Positions 6,743-15,054 of a stretch of 20,613 nucleotides of DNA are shown here, in pieces. Under the pieces are notes generated by a model that was given only the letters and a program-made list of their open reading frames with translations, ran no database searches and was not told the DNA's origin. The DNA comes from Pseudobowmanella zhangzhouensis (GTDB lineage Bacteria > Pseudomonadota > Gammaproteobacteria > Enterobacterales > Alteromonadaceae). Position numbers and translations under genes: made by a program. Position 1 is the first letter of the stretch, and every line of letters begins with the position of its first letter. Where the stretch lies: assembly GCF_042662685.1 (NCBI RefSeq), contig NZ_JBHSYO010000014.1, positions 1 through 20,613 on the forward strand, in the 5' to 3' direction.

Positions 6743-7917
6743 AGTTATTAGTTGTATGTGAATTCCGCTTTATGCGCACCCCAGATGGTAAAACCTGGAC
6801 AACCAGTGCTTTTGCTCATGGCTTCTGGGAGCGATATCTTGTTGTGTTCGATGAAGTGTTGGTTGTTGCCAGAGTAAATCAGGCAGAACGTAAAGATCCT
6901 CAATGGGTAAGGGCAGATGGGGAAAAAGTGACTATATCCGCGTTGCCCTACTATGTAGGTTTGGCTGGATTACTTGGTAATTTGTTTAAATTACGCGGCA
7001 TTGCCAGGCGACATAGTCAGCACGCTGATGCCATTTTATTTCGGGTACCGTCTCAAACCGCCATGTTAACTATTCCTTGTCATGGCTTTGGCTCTAAAGG
7101 TTATGCTCTTGAGGTAGTCGGTGACCCGGCAGATGTGTTTGCCGCGGGGATTACTAACCGTTGGCTGGACAAAGTGCTCGGATGGGCAAGTGCGTCAATG
7201 TTGCGCTATATGGTCAAGCGTGCGCATAGTGTTAGTTATGTCACCCAAGCTTACCTGCAGGCCAAATACCCTGCGCGGATGTCCTGTACTGTCGGTCATT
7301 ATTCGAGTATTGAACTTCCGGATAACTGGTTTGCGCCCTTCCCCCGTAAGTATCTTAAACCTGCGACGCGAATATTGTTTATCGGTTCTTTCGGTCAACT
7401 TTACAAAGGACAGGATGTTTTAATACGGGCAATTGCCCAACTTAAAAATCAGGGCGTCACGCTAAATCTCACAATGTTGGGGGACGGTGTATATCTGCAG
7501 CCAATGCGACAGCTCGCTGCGGATTTGGGCATCGAAAAGCAGGTAATGTTTGTGGGTGAAGTAAAAGCGGCCAACGTGCGGGAGTATCTCAACGCGGCTG
7601 AAGTGTTTGTTATGCCTTCCAGAACAGAGGGACTGCCGAGGGCGTTGATAGAAGCGATGGCGACTGCACTACCGGCGATTGGTACGTTTGCAGGTGGGAT
7701 CCCTGAATTATTGCCGCCAGAAAGATTATACCCAGCAGAAGATATTGATATGCTTGCACAAAAATTAGTCGAGTTATGTACGGATTTGCACGCCCTAAAC
7801 GCGGACTCGGCACGTAATTTACAGGCTGCGGCTGATTACCGAAAAGACACCTTAGTACAGCGACGCACGAGGTTTTACCAAAGCGTGGCAGAAAATAGTC
7901 GGAAATTAGAAAAATAA
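6739..7917 (+). CDS. Glycosyltransferase family 4
   Basis: The 392-residue GT-B protein has ILFIGSFGQLYKGQDVLI in the donor-binding half and the E-x7-E motif at Glu297-Glu305 (EGLPRALIE), then GTFAGGIPELL. The N-terminal third (CEFRFMRTPDGKTWT) is typical of a subgroup found in exopolysaccharide loci. The start is TTG, overlapping the polymerase stop as TTGA, with GGGAG about 10 bases upstream; no ATG fits better. It likely transfers the second or third sugar of the repeat. The donor is unknown. The next gene starts on the last base of its stop codon (TAATG). Confidence 0.88.
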   Translation: MKLLVVCEFRFMRTPDGKTWTTSAFAHGFWERYLVVFDEVLVVARVNQAERKDPQWVRADGEKVTISALPYYVGLAGLLGNLFKLRGIARRHSQHADAILFRVPSQTAMLTIPCHGFGSKGYALEVVGDPADVFAAGITNRWLDKVLGWASASMLRYMVKRAHSVSYVTQAYLQAKYPARMSCTVGHYSSIELPDNWFAPFPRKYLKPATRILFIGSFGQLYKGQDVLIRAIAQLKNQGVTLNLTMLGDGVYLQPMRQLAADLGIEKQVMFVGEVKAANVREYLNAAEVFVMPSRTEGLPRALIEAMATALPAIGTFAGGIPELLPPERLYPAEDIDMLAQKLVELCTDLHALNADSARNLQAAADYRKDTLVQRRTRFYQSVAENSRKLEK

Positions 7918-9071
7918 TGCGTGTTTTACATTTATTAAAAACCTCCGTCGGTGCTAGTTGGGCTTTGCGTCAAACCCGTGAATTGGTCCGGGCGGGCATT
8001 GAGGTTCATCTCGCAATACCTCATGGGCCTATGGTTGAAAAGTATCGACAGGCGGGTGTGCATGTCCATATCTTTGATCCTGCATTGGACATTGTCCGCC
8101 CTTGGCGAAATATCGCAAAGGGTCGTCAGTTACGTGCGCTAGTTAAGAAAATAAATCCGGATATTATTCACAGCCATTTTGTTGCAACCACCCTTTTAAT
8201 GCGAGTGGCCCTGCGGCGGATTGCAATTCCGCGTATTTTTCACGTTCCTGGGCCATTGCATTTGGAACATAGACTTTTCCGGGCAATGGATTTGTATTCC
8301 GCACAATCCAGTGACTATTGGTTGGCGTCCTGTAAGTGGACTCAGCAGCACTACAGTCAGTCTGGCATCACCCCTGCCCGGGTAGGGCTGGCCTATTACG
8401 GCGTGGATGAAGGTGATTTCAGCTTTATCGATAACCCCGCATCGACACTAAAGCAAGAGTTGGGAATGGGACCTGACGATCCGTTAATTGGTATGGTGGC
8501 TTATTTTTATGCCCCGAAACGTTATCTGGGGCAATCCAGGGGGTTGAAAGGACATGAAGACCTAATCGACGCATTAGCCATCGTAAAACAACGAATTCCA
8601 GGCGTGAAATGTGTGTTTGTTGGTGGACCATGGGGAAATGCTCAGCACTATTTCGAGCAGGTTCAAGCATACGCGCGGCATAAGGTTGGTGATGCCTGTG
8701 TTTTTTTGGGGTTACGTCATGATGTTCCTGCACTTTATCCGCAGTTCGATCTGGCTGTACATCCGTCTCATTCAGAAAATGTTGGGGGGGCGGTTGAGTC
8801 AATGTATGCCCGTATTCCCACCATAACGACCAATGTAGGTGGGTTTCCTGATTTAGTCGTTGAAGGGGAAACAGGTTATTTAGCCCGTGTACAGGATCCA
8901 AAAGATTTAGCAGACAAAATCATTCAAGCCCTGACACATTCGGAGCAGTGCCAAGCCATGGTTGAAAAGGCGCATGAAAGAGTGCGAGAGGTCATGAATG
9001 TTAAACACAACGCACAAGAAGTGTTGAGTTATTATCGTCAGGTATTAGGTCAACAGGAGAACGTCGCATGA
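7917..9071 (+). CDS. Glycosyltransferase family 4, variant motif
   Basis: The 384-residue GT-B protein begins MRVLHLLKTSVGASWALRQ, with SHFVATTLLMRV and RIFHVPGPLHLEH in the acceptor half and IGMVAYFYAPKRYL and CVFVGGPWG in the donor half. The usual E-x7-E appears as HSENVGGAVES, where Glu287 and Glu294 are six residues apart. The preceding His-Ser and following NVGGFPDLV are otherwise family-typical. It probably adds a sugar to the repeat unit, with unknown donor. It overlaps the upstream gene by one base and the PglC-like gene by four bases (ATGA). Confidence 0.87.
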   Translation: MRVLHLLKTSVGASWALRQTRELVRAGIEVHLAIPHGPMVEKYRQAGVHVHIFDPALDIVRPWRNIAKGRQLRALVKKINPDIIHSHFVATTLLMRVALRRIAIPRIFHVPGPLHLEHRLFRAMDLYSAQSSDYWLASCKWTQQHYSQSGITPARVGLAYYGVDEGDFSFIDNPASTLKQELGMGPDDPLIGMVAYFYAPKRYLGQSRGLKGHEDLIDALAIVKQRIPGVKCVFVGGPWGNAQHYFEQVQAYARHKVGDACVFLGLRHDVPALYPQFDLAVHPSHSENVGGAVESMYARIPTITTNVGGFPDLVVEGETGYLARVQDPKDLADKIIQALTHSEQCQAMVEKAHERVREVMNVKHNAQEVLSYYRQVLGQQENVA

Positions 9072-9664
9072 AACGTGTAATGGATATTGTGATTTCATTA
9101 TGCGCGTTAATCGCGTTAATGCCTGTTCTACTAGTTGTTGCATTGTTGGTTCGTATCAATCTGGGAGGCCCAGTGCTATTTCGCCAGCAAAGACCCGGAT
9201 TAAAAGGCAAGCCGTTTTTTATGCTCAAATTTCGGTCTATGACTGATGCCAGAGACGAGCAGGGACAGTTGCTGAGTGATGAAATGCGCCTGCCAAAATT
9301 CGGTCAGGTACTGCGTTCAACCAGTTTAGATGAGCTTCCCGGTTTACTGAGTGTGCTCAAGGGAGACATGTCGATAGTAGGGCCCAGGCCATTGTTGATG
9401 GAATACCTTCCTCTTTATAGTGCTGAGCAAGCCCGTCGCCATGATGTTAGACCGGGTATTACAGGTTGGGCGCAGGTAAATGGTCGAAATACACTCTCGT
9501 GGGAACGAAAATTCGAGTTCGATGTTTGGTATGTAGATAATCGCAGCATTTGGCTAGATATAAGGATTATGTGGCTGACGTTTTTAAAAGTTATCCGGCG
9601 CGCTGATATTAACCAACAAGGTCAAGCTACCATGGAAAGATTTAAGGGCAGTCAGCAAGCATGA
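9068..9664 (+). CDS. Initiating phosphoglycosyl transferase (PglC-like, bacterial sugar transferase)
   Basis: The 198-residue protein is a short-form (monotopic) PGT of family PF02397. One N-terminal re-entrant membrane helix (about residues 4-26) is followed by FRQQRPGLKGKPF, KFRSM, the catalytic Asp-Glu pair (Asp88-Glu89 in SLDELPGLL), GDMSIVGPRPLL and RPGITGWAQVNGR. It transfers a sugar phosphate from UDP-sugar to undecaprenyl phosphate, starting repeat-unit synthesis. The length and the three following genes fit the PglC group, whose substrate is UDP-N,N'-diacetylbacillosamine. WecP/WbaP-type substrates cannot be excluded. AGGAGA lies upstream of the ATG inside the preceding gene. It overlaps the next gene by four bases. 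Confidence 0.9.
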   Translation: MKRVMDIVISLCALIALMPVLLVVALLVRINLGGPVLFRQQRPGLKGKPFFMLKFRSMTDARDEQGQLLSDEMRLPKFGQVLRSTSLDELPGLLSVLKGDMSIVGPRPLLMEYLPLYSAEQARRHDVRPGITGWAQVNGRNTLSWERKFEFDVWYVDNRSIWLDIRIMWLTFLKVIRRADINQQGQATMERFKGSQQA

Positions 9665-10287
9665 GTAGATTAATTATTATTGGAGCAGGAGGGCATGGCA
9701 AAGTTGCTGCAGATTGTGCAGAGGCAATGCAATGCTTTGATTCTATTGCTTTTTTGGATGTAGATACATCACGAAGTCGTGTTGCTAACACGTGGGATCT
9801 ATTGGGACATGCAGATGACTGGCGTAACTTTAACGATTCAGATGTTTGTTGGTTTGTGGCAATCGGGAACAATCAAATTCGTCGTCGCGAGCTTGAACAA
9901 ATATTATCCACTGGTGCAGATGTCGTTACTCTGATTCACCCTGGCGCAGTTGTTAGTCCTTACTCACAAATTGGCTTAGGGACATTGGTGTGTGCAAATT
10001 CTGTTATAAATCCATTTACCCAAATAGGCATAGGCTGTATCTTGAACACCGCATCCAGCATTGATCACGATAACGTTATAGGGGACTTCGTCCATATAGC
10101 ACCGGGCTGCCACCTGGCTGGTGATGTTCAGGTTGGAAATGGGTCATTTTTGGGAATCGCTACGACTGTGATTCAGGGGCTGAAAATAGGCCAAAATGTG
10201 CGAACCGGCGCGGGTAGTGTGGTGGTCAGGGATATTCCGAACGATGCGTTTGCGCTGGGTGTACCAGCGAGAATTAAAGATAAATAA
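9661..10287 (+). CDS. Sugar O-/N-acetyltransferase (PglD/NeuD-like)
   Basis: The 208-residue protein has an N-terminal nucleotide-sugar-binding subdomain (IIIGAGGHGKVAAD, residues 5-18). A left-handed beta-helix of hexapeptide repeats follows at about 95-205, with GLGTLVC, IGIGCI, VIGDFVHIAPG and GAGSVVVRDIP. His136, in DHD, sits where the catalytic His of PglD lies. In the bacillosamine pathway this enzyme acetylates the C4 amine of the UDP-4-amino sugar with acetyl-CoA. Its neighbours make exactly that substrate, which supports PglD over NeuD (sialic acid O-acetylation). It is followed by a 22-base gap before the aminotransferase. Confidence 0.88.
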   Translation: MSRLIIIGAGGHGKVAADCAEAMQCFDSIAFLDVDTSRSRVANTWDLLGHADDWRNFNDSDVCWFVAIGNNQIRRRELEQILSTGADVVTLIHPGAVVSPYSQIGLGTLVCANSVINPFTQIGIGCILNTASSIDHDNVIGDFVHIAPGCHLAGDVQVGNGSFLGIATTVIQGLKIGQNVRTGAGSVVVRDIPNDAFALGVPARIKDK

Positions 10288-10309
10288 AAATAAATAATCA
10301 GAGATCACT

Positions 10310-11482
10310 ATGTTAAATGGTCCATTTTCACCTTGGCCAAGTTTCGATGAGGCCGAAGTTAATGCTGTCTCAACGGTATTACGTTCAAATAAAGTCAATT
10401 ACTGGACAGGGCATGAAGCACGCGACTTTGAAAAAGAGTTTGCCGCTTATATAGGTACTGATTACGCGATTGCGTTGATGAATGGTACGGTGGCTCTGGA
10501 CGTATGCTGGCAAGCGCTTTCACTGCCTCCCGGCTCTGAGGTGATTGTTACATCACGTACATTCCTGGCGTCAGTCTCTTCTATCGTATTAGCGGGGTTA
10601 ATCCCCGTGTTTGCTGATGTCGATGCGGATACGCAAAATATCAGTGTGAAGACAATTACCCCCCTTATAAACAAGAATACATCCGCCATATTGTGTGTGC
10701 ACCTGGCTGGCTGGCCTTGTGATATGGCTGGCATTATGGCGTTAGCCGAACAACACAATCTAAAGGTGGTAGAAGATTGTGCACAGGCGCATGGTGCGGC
10801 AATTGATGGTCAAATGATTGGTAGTTTTGGGCATATGGCCGCCTGGTCGTTTTGTCAGGATAAGATCATGACGACAGGTGGCGAAGGAGGCATGGTCACC
10901 ACCAGTGATAAGGGGGTGTGGGAGCGCGCCTGGTCTTTTAAAGACCATGGCAAATCGTTCTCAGCGGTATATGAAAAAGAACATCCGCCAGGTTTTCGGT
11001 GGGTGCATGAGTCATTCGGTACTAACTGGCGAATGACTGAGATTCAGGCAACAATCGGACGCTTACAAGTGCGGAAGATGCCTGAGTGGACGCGTATTCG
11101 TAACCAATACGGACAACAGATCCAGCAAGCTGCTCAGCAGGTCGGGCTCTACGTGCCACAAATCCCGACTAATATCACGCACGCGTTTTACAAATGCTAT
11201 GTGTTTGTTAATCCATCAAATTTAAAGCCTGGCTGGGATCGCGACCGTATTATCCATCATATCAACGAGTTACACGTTCCGTGTTTCAGCGGCTCATGTA
11301 GCGAGGTGTATCGGGAAAAGGCTTTTGATAATACATCACTGCGTCCAGCAGAACGCTTACCCGTTGCCCAGCAACTCGGTGATACCAGCTTGATGTTCCT
11401 ATGCCACCCAACCTTAACTCAAGCAGAAATCGATAAAACGTGCGACGCGATAAAAGCAGTAATGCAGGAGGCGCTCGCATGA
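10310..11482 (+). CDS. PLP-dependent sugar aminotransferase (PglE-like, DegT/DnrJ/EryC1/StrS family)
   Basis: The 390-residue protein has family-typical features: YWTGHEARDFEKEFA, ALMNGTVALDVC, VEDCAQAHGA (cofactor-binding Asp and Gln) and CQDKIMTTGGEGG, with the PLP-binding Lys185. The predicted reaction is transamination from glutamate at C4 of a UDP-4-keto-6-deoxy-HexNAc made by the next gene's product, giving the amine that the PglD-like enzyme acetylates. It is preceded by a short gap with a GAGA-type ribosome site and overlaps the dehydratase gene by four bases (ATGA). Related enzymes such as WecE act on similar sugars, so the exact stereochemistry is uncertain. Confidence 0.9.
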   Translation: MLNGPFSPWPSFDEAEVNAVSTVLRSNKVNYWTGHEARDFEKEFAAYIGTDYAIALMNGTVALDVCWQALSLPPGSEVIVTSRTFLASVSSIVLAGLIPVFADVDADTQNISVKTITPLINKNTSAILCVHLAGWPCDMAGIMALAEQHNLKVVEDCAQAHGAAIDGQMIGSFGHMAAWSFCQDKIMTTGGEGGMVTTSDKGVWERAWSFKDHGKSFSAVYEKEHPPGFRWVHESFGTNWRMTEIQATIGRLQVRKMPEWTRIRNQYGQQIQQAAQQVGLYVPQIPTNITHAFYKCYVFVNPSNLKPGWDRDRIIHHINELHVPCFSGSCSEVYREKAFDNTSLRPAERLPVAQQLGDTSLMFLCHPTLTQAEIDKTCDAIKAVMQEALA

Positions 11483-13362
11483 TCCATCTGGCCAGCATTT
11501 TTAGATTACCGTCGGGCGTAAAGCTTTCCATTGCCGTGCTGTGGGATGTTAGCAATCTGGCATCAGCTGTATTGCTGGCTTACTGGATTCGTTTGGGAAT
11601 AGGGTCTGATTACCCTTCTCAACCTGAATATGTAGCCCACGGTTTGATTATTTTGATGACAATAATGTTACTGGTTGTCAGTGGGCATTACCTGCACGTT
11701 GTTCGTTACATTACACCGATGGCGATCGCCAAGTCACTGGGCATATTAGCGTTTTCTGCACTGGTGATGGTTGTAAGTGGGTACGCGGCGGATGTGTTTG
11801 TGCCATTAAGTGTTCCGGTCATCTTCTGGACTTTGGCTGGCATCCTGATGATGGGGCCAAGATTATTAATTCACGCTGCTGTGAATAGTGTCGGGGCGCG
11901 CTCAAAGGAGCGCTGTCTGATTTATGGCGCAGCGGATACGGGACGGACACTGGCGGTTACCCTTAAACAGAATGCTGACTTATTACCCGTGGCATTTATT
12001 GATGATAAGGGCTTGTATCAGGGTAAAAAAATACTTGGGTTGCAGGTCCATGGTCGCGAAGATATTCCGCGGTTGGTGAAAAAATACAACGTGACCAAAA
12101 TGTTGCTGGCAGTACCACACACTTCAGTAGCAAGACGTAAACAATTAATCAGAGAGTTAGAGCCTTTCGCACTGGAATTGAAGTCTGTTCCCAGCGTAAC
12201 AGACCTCGTATCAGGCAAGAGTAAAATCAATGACTTGAAAGAGATTCAGATCGAAGAATTGCTTGGCCGTGAGCCTGTGCCTCCCATCGAGTCTCTGATG
12301 TCACCGAATATCACCGGCAAATGCGTCATGGTTACCGGTGCTGGTGGCTCAATTGGAAGTGAGCTTTGTCGCCAAATCGCCAAGGTAAATCCAGAGTCAC
12401 TTGTTCTGTTTGAAATCAGCGAATTTAACTTGTATCAGATAGAATCGGAACTGCGTCGAAAGTATCCAACGTTACCGGTTTACCCTGTGCTGGGTACCAT
12501 TCAGGACTCGGCAGTTATTCGCGATACTCTGGCCAAATACCGAATTAATACCATCTATCATGCGGCGGCCTATAAACACGTACCCATGGTTGAATGTAAT
12601 ATCATGATGGGTATTCGCAACAACATTTTTGGAACGGCTAACGTTGCGTTGATTGCTGCTGAATTTCAGGTTGAGAAGTTTGTGCTGGTTTCAACGGATA
12701 AGGCCGTTAGACCAACCAACATAATGGGCGCAACCAAACGTTTCGCGGAGCTCTATGTGCAGGGCATCGCGGAGTTGGGAACTGCTACAGAATACGCCAT
12801 TGTGCGCTTTGGTAACGTTTTAGGCTCAAGTGGTTCGGTTGTTCCTTTGTTTTCGCAGCAACTGCTTAAAGGTGGCCCGATTACGGTCACTCATCCCGAT
12901 ATTATTCGCTATTTCATGACAATTCCTGAGGCGGCACAACTGGTCATTCAGGCTGGTACTATGGGCAAAGATGGCGAAGTGTTTGTGCTCGACATGGGAG
13001 AGCCGGTGCGAATCGCCGATTTGGCAACGAAAATGGCCCACTTGATGGGGCTAAGTATCAAAAGCCAATTACATCCGGATGGTGAGATAGAAATGGAATT
13101 TACCGGCTTACGGCCGGGTGAAAAATTGTATGAAGAGCTGCTGATTGGCGATGCCGAAACAAAAACGTCTCATCCTCGTATTATGGGCGCGAATGAAGTG
13201 AAGCTGCCATTTGAAGAGGTTGTTATGCTCATGGACCAGTTAAATTTCAAATTGGTCAAACGAGATGAAGAAGGCGCGTTAAACATATTGAGAGAAGCAC
13301 CGTTAGCGTATCGTCCGAATCCGCCTGAAGATGTCAGGATTGCAGTCGATAAAGCAAGTTAG
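11479..13362 (+). CDS. Membrane UDP-GlcNAc 4,6-dehydratase (PglF/WbpM/CapD-like)
   Basis: I chose ATG 11479 (627 residues) over an upstream in-frame ATG at 11440 because AGGAGG lies about 8 bases before it and it gives an ATGA overlap with the previous gene. Four membrane segments fill the first ~135 residues. A Rossmann-like middle domain (CLIYGAADTGR) follows, then the SDR dehydratase domain with TGAGGSIGSE (286-295). The catalytic Thr-Asp-Lys is at 406-408 (STDK), and Met416...Lys420 replaces the usual Tyr-x3-Lys, as in PglF and WbpM. It converts UDP-GlcNAc to the UDP-4-keto-6-deoxy sugar. With the PglE- and PglD-like genes this predicts UDP-N,N'-diacetylbacillosamine; a QuiNAc or FucNAc route is the alternative. 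Confidence 0.92.
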   Translation: MIHLASIFRLPSGVKLSIAVLWDVSNLASAVLLAYWIRLGIGSDYPSQPEYVAHGLIILMTIMLLVVSGHYLHVVRYITPMAIAKSLGILAFSALVMVVSGYAADVFVPLSVPVIFWTLAGILMMGPRLLIHAAVNSVGARSKERCLIYGAADTGRTLAVTLKQNADLLPVAFIDDKGLYQGKKILGLQVHGREDIPRLVKKYNVTKMLLAVPHTSVARRKQLIRELEPFALELKSVPSVTDLVSGKSKINDLKEIQIEELLGREPVPPIESLMSPNITGKCVMVTGAGGSIGSELCRQIAKVNPESLVLFEISEFNLYQIESELRRKYPTLPVYPVLGTIQDSAVIRDTLAKYRINTIYHAAAYKHVPMVECNIMMGIRNNIFGTANVALIAAEFQVEKFVLVSTDKAVRPTNIMGATKRFAELYVQGIAELGTATEYAIVRFGNVLGSSGSVVPLFSQQLLKGGPITVTHPDIIRYFMTIPEAAQLVIQAGTMGKDGEVFVLDMGEPVRIADLATKMAHLMGLSIKSQLHPDGEIEMEFTGLRPGEKLYEELLIGDAETKTSHPRIMGANEVKLPFEEVVMLMDQLNFKLVKRDEEGALNILREAPLAYRPNPPEDVRIAVDKAS

Positions 13363-13386
13363 AACAAGAAAAAAGAATTAATCATC

Positions 13387-14550
13387 ATGCGCTTTAGAGC
13401 AGTGTTACTGTTGGCTGTCTTCTCTCATGTAACGATGGCAGAAACGGAATTTAATCGCGACGCAGCAGGGCTGCGAGTGAGTCTGATCTCTCGTATAACG
13501 GATAACTACAATCCCTCCGTGTCACCTGAATCAAACGGTTTGCTGTGGGGTGCCAACGCAAACGGCAGTTTTATGCTGTCAGGTGAAGGTATTGATACGC
13601 AATTCAGTTATTCTGCTCAGCGTTTTCAAGCTAAGGAGCAAGGTGAGCCGTTAACTGGTGATCAGACTTATGATCAGTATCGATTAGAGTTAGCCACCCG
13701 TCTTTATTTACAGCGAAATGTGCATTGGACGCTTGCACTAAATAATGATGTAGAGGATCAGGAACTGGGTACGGGGTTATCCAGTATTCGTAGTCATGCG
13801 GTCCTTTCTCCTGACACCCGTAAAAATCAGCAGATTAATTCACAGCTGATGGTTGGCAATGAGCGCGGTAAAGTCGAGGGGCACGTCAGTATTTCCAAAG
13901 TAAGATACGACTCCGCCAACGACTATGTTGCTTTCTTTGAGCGTGATGAGCGCGTCGTTAAACTCTCTGCACAGTTGCAGTTCCATGAAGACCTGTATGC
14001 TGAAAGTATTTTAAGTTGGCGCGAAGATGACTTTGTTAATCCTTTGCGAAGCGACATGCGATCTTACGAATGGTTACTGGGTAGCCGCTGGCAACTTTCA
14101 GGAAAGTCAGGATTGCGGGGGCTGGCTGGGCAATATCGTGTCTCTTTAGATGATGGCTATCAGCAAACCGGGTTGAGCTGGTTAGCAGAATATGACTACC
14201 ACCTCAGCGAAAACTGGTATGTGGCTGCTCGCTCATCAAAAAATACCGTAGTGGGTGAAAATGAGGAAAGCGATGTCAGTGTCAGGACGTCTTATAACAT
14301 CCGAACCGCATACAATCTATCTGAGCGCTGGCAAATAGAAATTAGCTGGCAACAGGAAAAGACCGATTATACGTTGGGCGAACAACATGAATTGCTGCAC
14401 GGCAAAAAAGGGCTGGCAGTCTTGAATTATGAATTTGATACCAACAACCAAATCAGTTTGTCTGTAGAACATTTCCAGACGGAACGGAGGGCGACGTTGC
14501 CTGTGTTTGATCAATCTACTCTGGAAATAAAATGGCGACACGAGTTTTAA
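13387..14550 (+). CDS. Outer-membrane beta-barrel protein of the export apparatus
   Basis: The 387-residue protein starts with a signal peptide (residues 1-18, cleavage likely after TMA). The rest is alternating hydrophobic/polar strands rich in aromatic residues and ends in LEIKWRHEF, a typical C-terminal outer-membrane signature with terminal Phe. Many strand pairs suggest a barrel of roughly 16-18 strands. It lies directly before the OPX and PCP genes, as in Vibrio vps-type loci (vpsM-vpsN-vpsO, from memory). A dedicated barrel there is thought to supply the outer-membrane channel for a short periplasmic OPX protein. The start has only an A-rich upstream tract. The exact pore role is inferred from position and fold. 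Confidence 0.8.
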   Translation: MRFRAVLLLAVFSHVTMAETEFNRDAAGLRVSLISRITDNYNPSVSPESNGLLWGANANGSFMLSGEGIDTQFSYSAQRFQAKEQGEPLTGDQTYDQYRLELATRLYLQRNVHWTLALNNDVEDQELGTGLSSIRSHAVLSPDTRKNQQINSQLMVGNERGKVEGHVSISKVRYDSANDYVAFFERDERVVKLSAQLQFHEDLYAESILSWREDDFVNPLRSDMRSYEWLLGSRWQLSGKSGLRGLAGQYRVSLDDGYQQTGLSWLAEYDYHLSENWYVAARSSKNTVVGENEESDVSVRTSYNIRTAYNLSERWQIEISWQQEKTDYTLGEQHELLHGKKGLAVLNYEFDTNNQISLSVEHFQTERRATLPVFDQSTLEIKWRHEF

Positions 14551-15050
14551 GTTTTATTGCGTGTATTGCGTTTAACTCGTTCACTGCGTTTGCCTCCCAG
14601 GATGCCGTCATCAGTGTCGGTGATGATATCAGTGTAAGCGTATACAATGAGCCAGATTTATCCGTCAAAGCAAAGGTTGATCAACGTGGCGCGATACAAC
14701 TTCCTTTAATTGGTTGGATAGCCGTTGCAGGGCTGTCGACTGAACAGGTAAGCGAAAATATTACCGAGCGCTTGAAAGATGGCTACCTGGTTAACCCTTC
14801 CGTGATCGTCAAAATTGATGCCCATCTTCCCGTCTATGTAAATGGTGAAGTGCGCAAACCCGGCGCATTCGTTTACACCGTTGGTTTAACCGTTGATCAA
14901 GCGGTAGCGCTTGCTGGCGGATTAAAGGATCGTGCCTCCAGAGACAAATGGTATGTACTGCGCGGGGTCGAAAAGAGACGCATCAAAGTATCCGGGGACA
15001 TGTTGTTGATGCCCGGAGACACGTTAGAAATCGCTGAGAGCTTGTTTTAA
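14532..15050 (+). CDS. Short polysaccharide export (OPX/Wza-like) protein
   Basis: The 172-residue protein has a signal peptide of about 21 residues (cleavage near AFAS) without a lipobox Cys. A polysaccharide-export domain follows (ISVGDDISVSVYNEPDLS, residues about 25-105), then one SLBB domain (VYVNGEVRKPGAFVYT, about 108-165). Full-length Wza has about 380 residues, further SLBB repeats and a C-terminal amphipathic helix that forms the outer-membrane pore; all of these are missing here. It would therefore act as a periplasmic conduit and need a partner in the outer membrane, most simply the barrel encoded just upstream, whose gene it overlaps by 19 bases. Confidence 0.88.
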   Translation: MATRVLSFIACIAFNSFTAFASQDAVISVGDDISVSVYNEPDLSVKAKVDQRGAIQLPLIGWIAVAGLSTEQVSENITERLKDGYLVNPSVIVKIDAHLPVYVNGEVRKPGAFVYTVGLTVDQAVALAGGLKDRASRDKWYVLRGVEKRRIKVSGDMLLMPGDTLEIAESLF

Positions 15051-15054
15051 TTTT

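Noticed and set aside
8784..8790. G7 tract as a phase-variation switch
   Set aside because: A single 7-base run is within normal chance for coding DNA and the frame is intact; no sign of repeated contingency tracts elsewhere.
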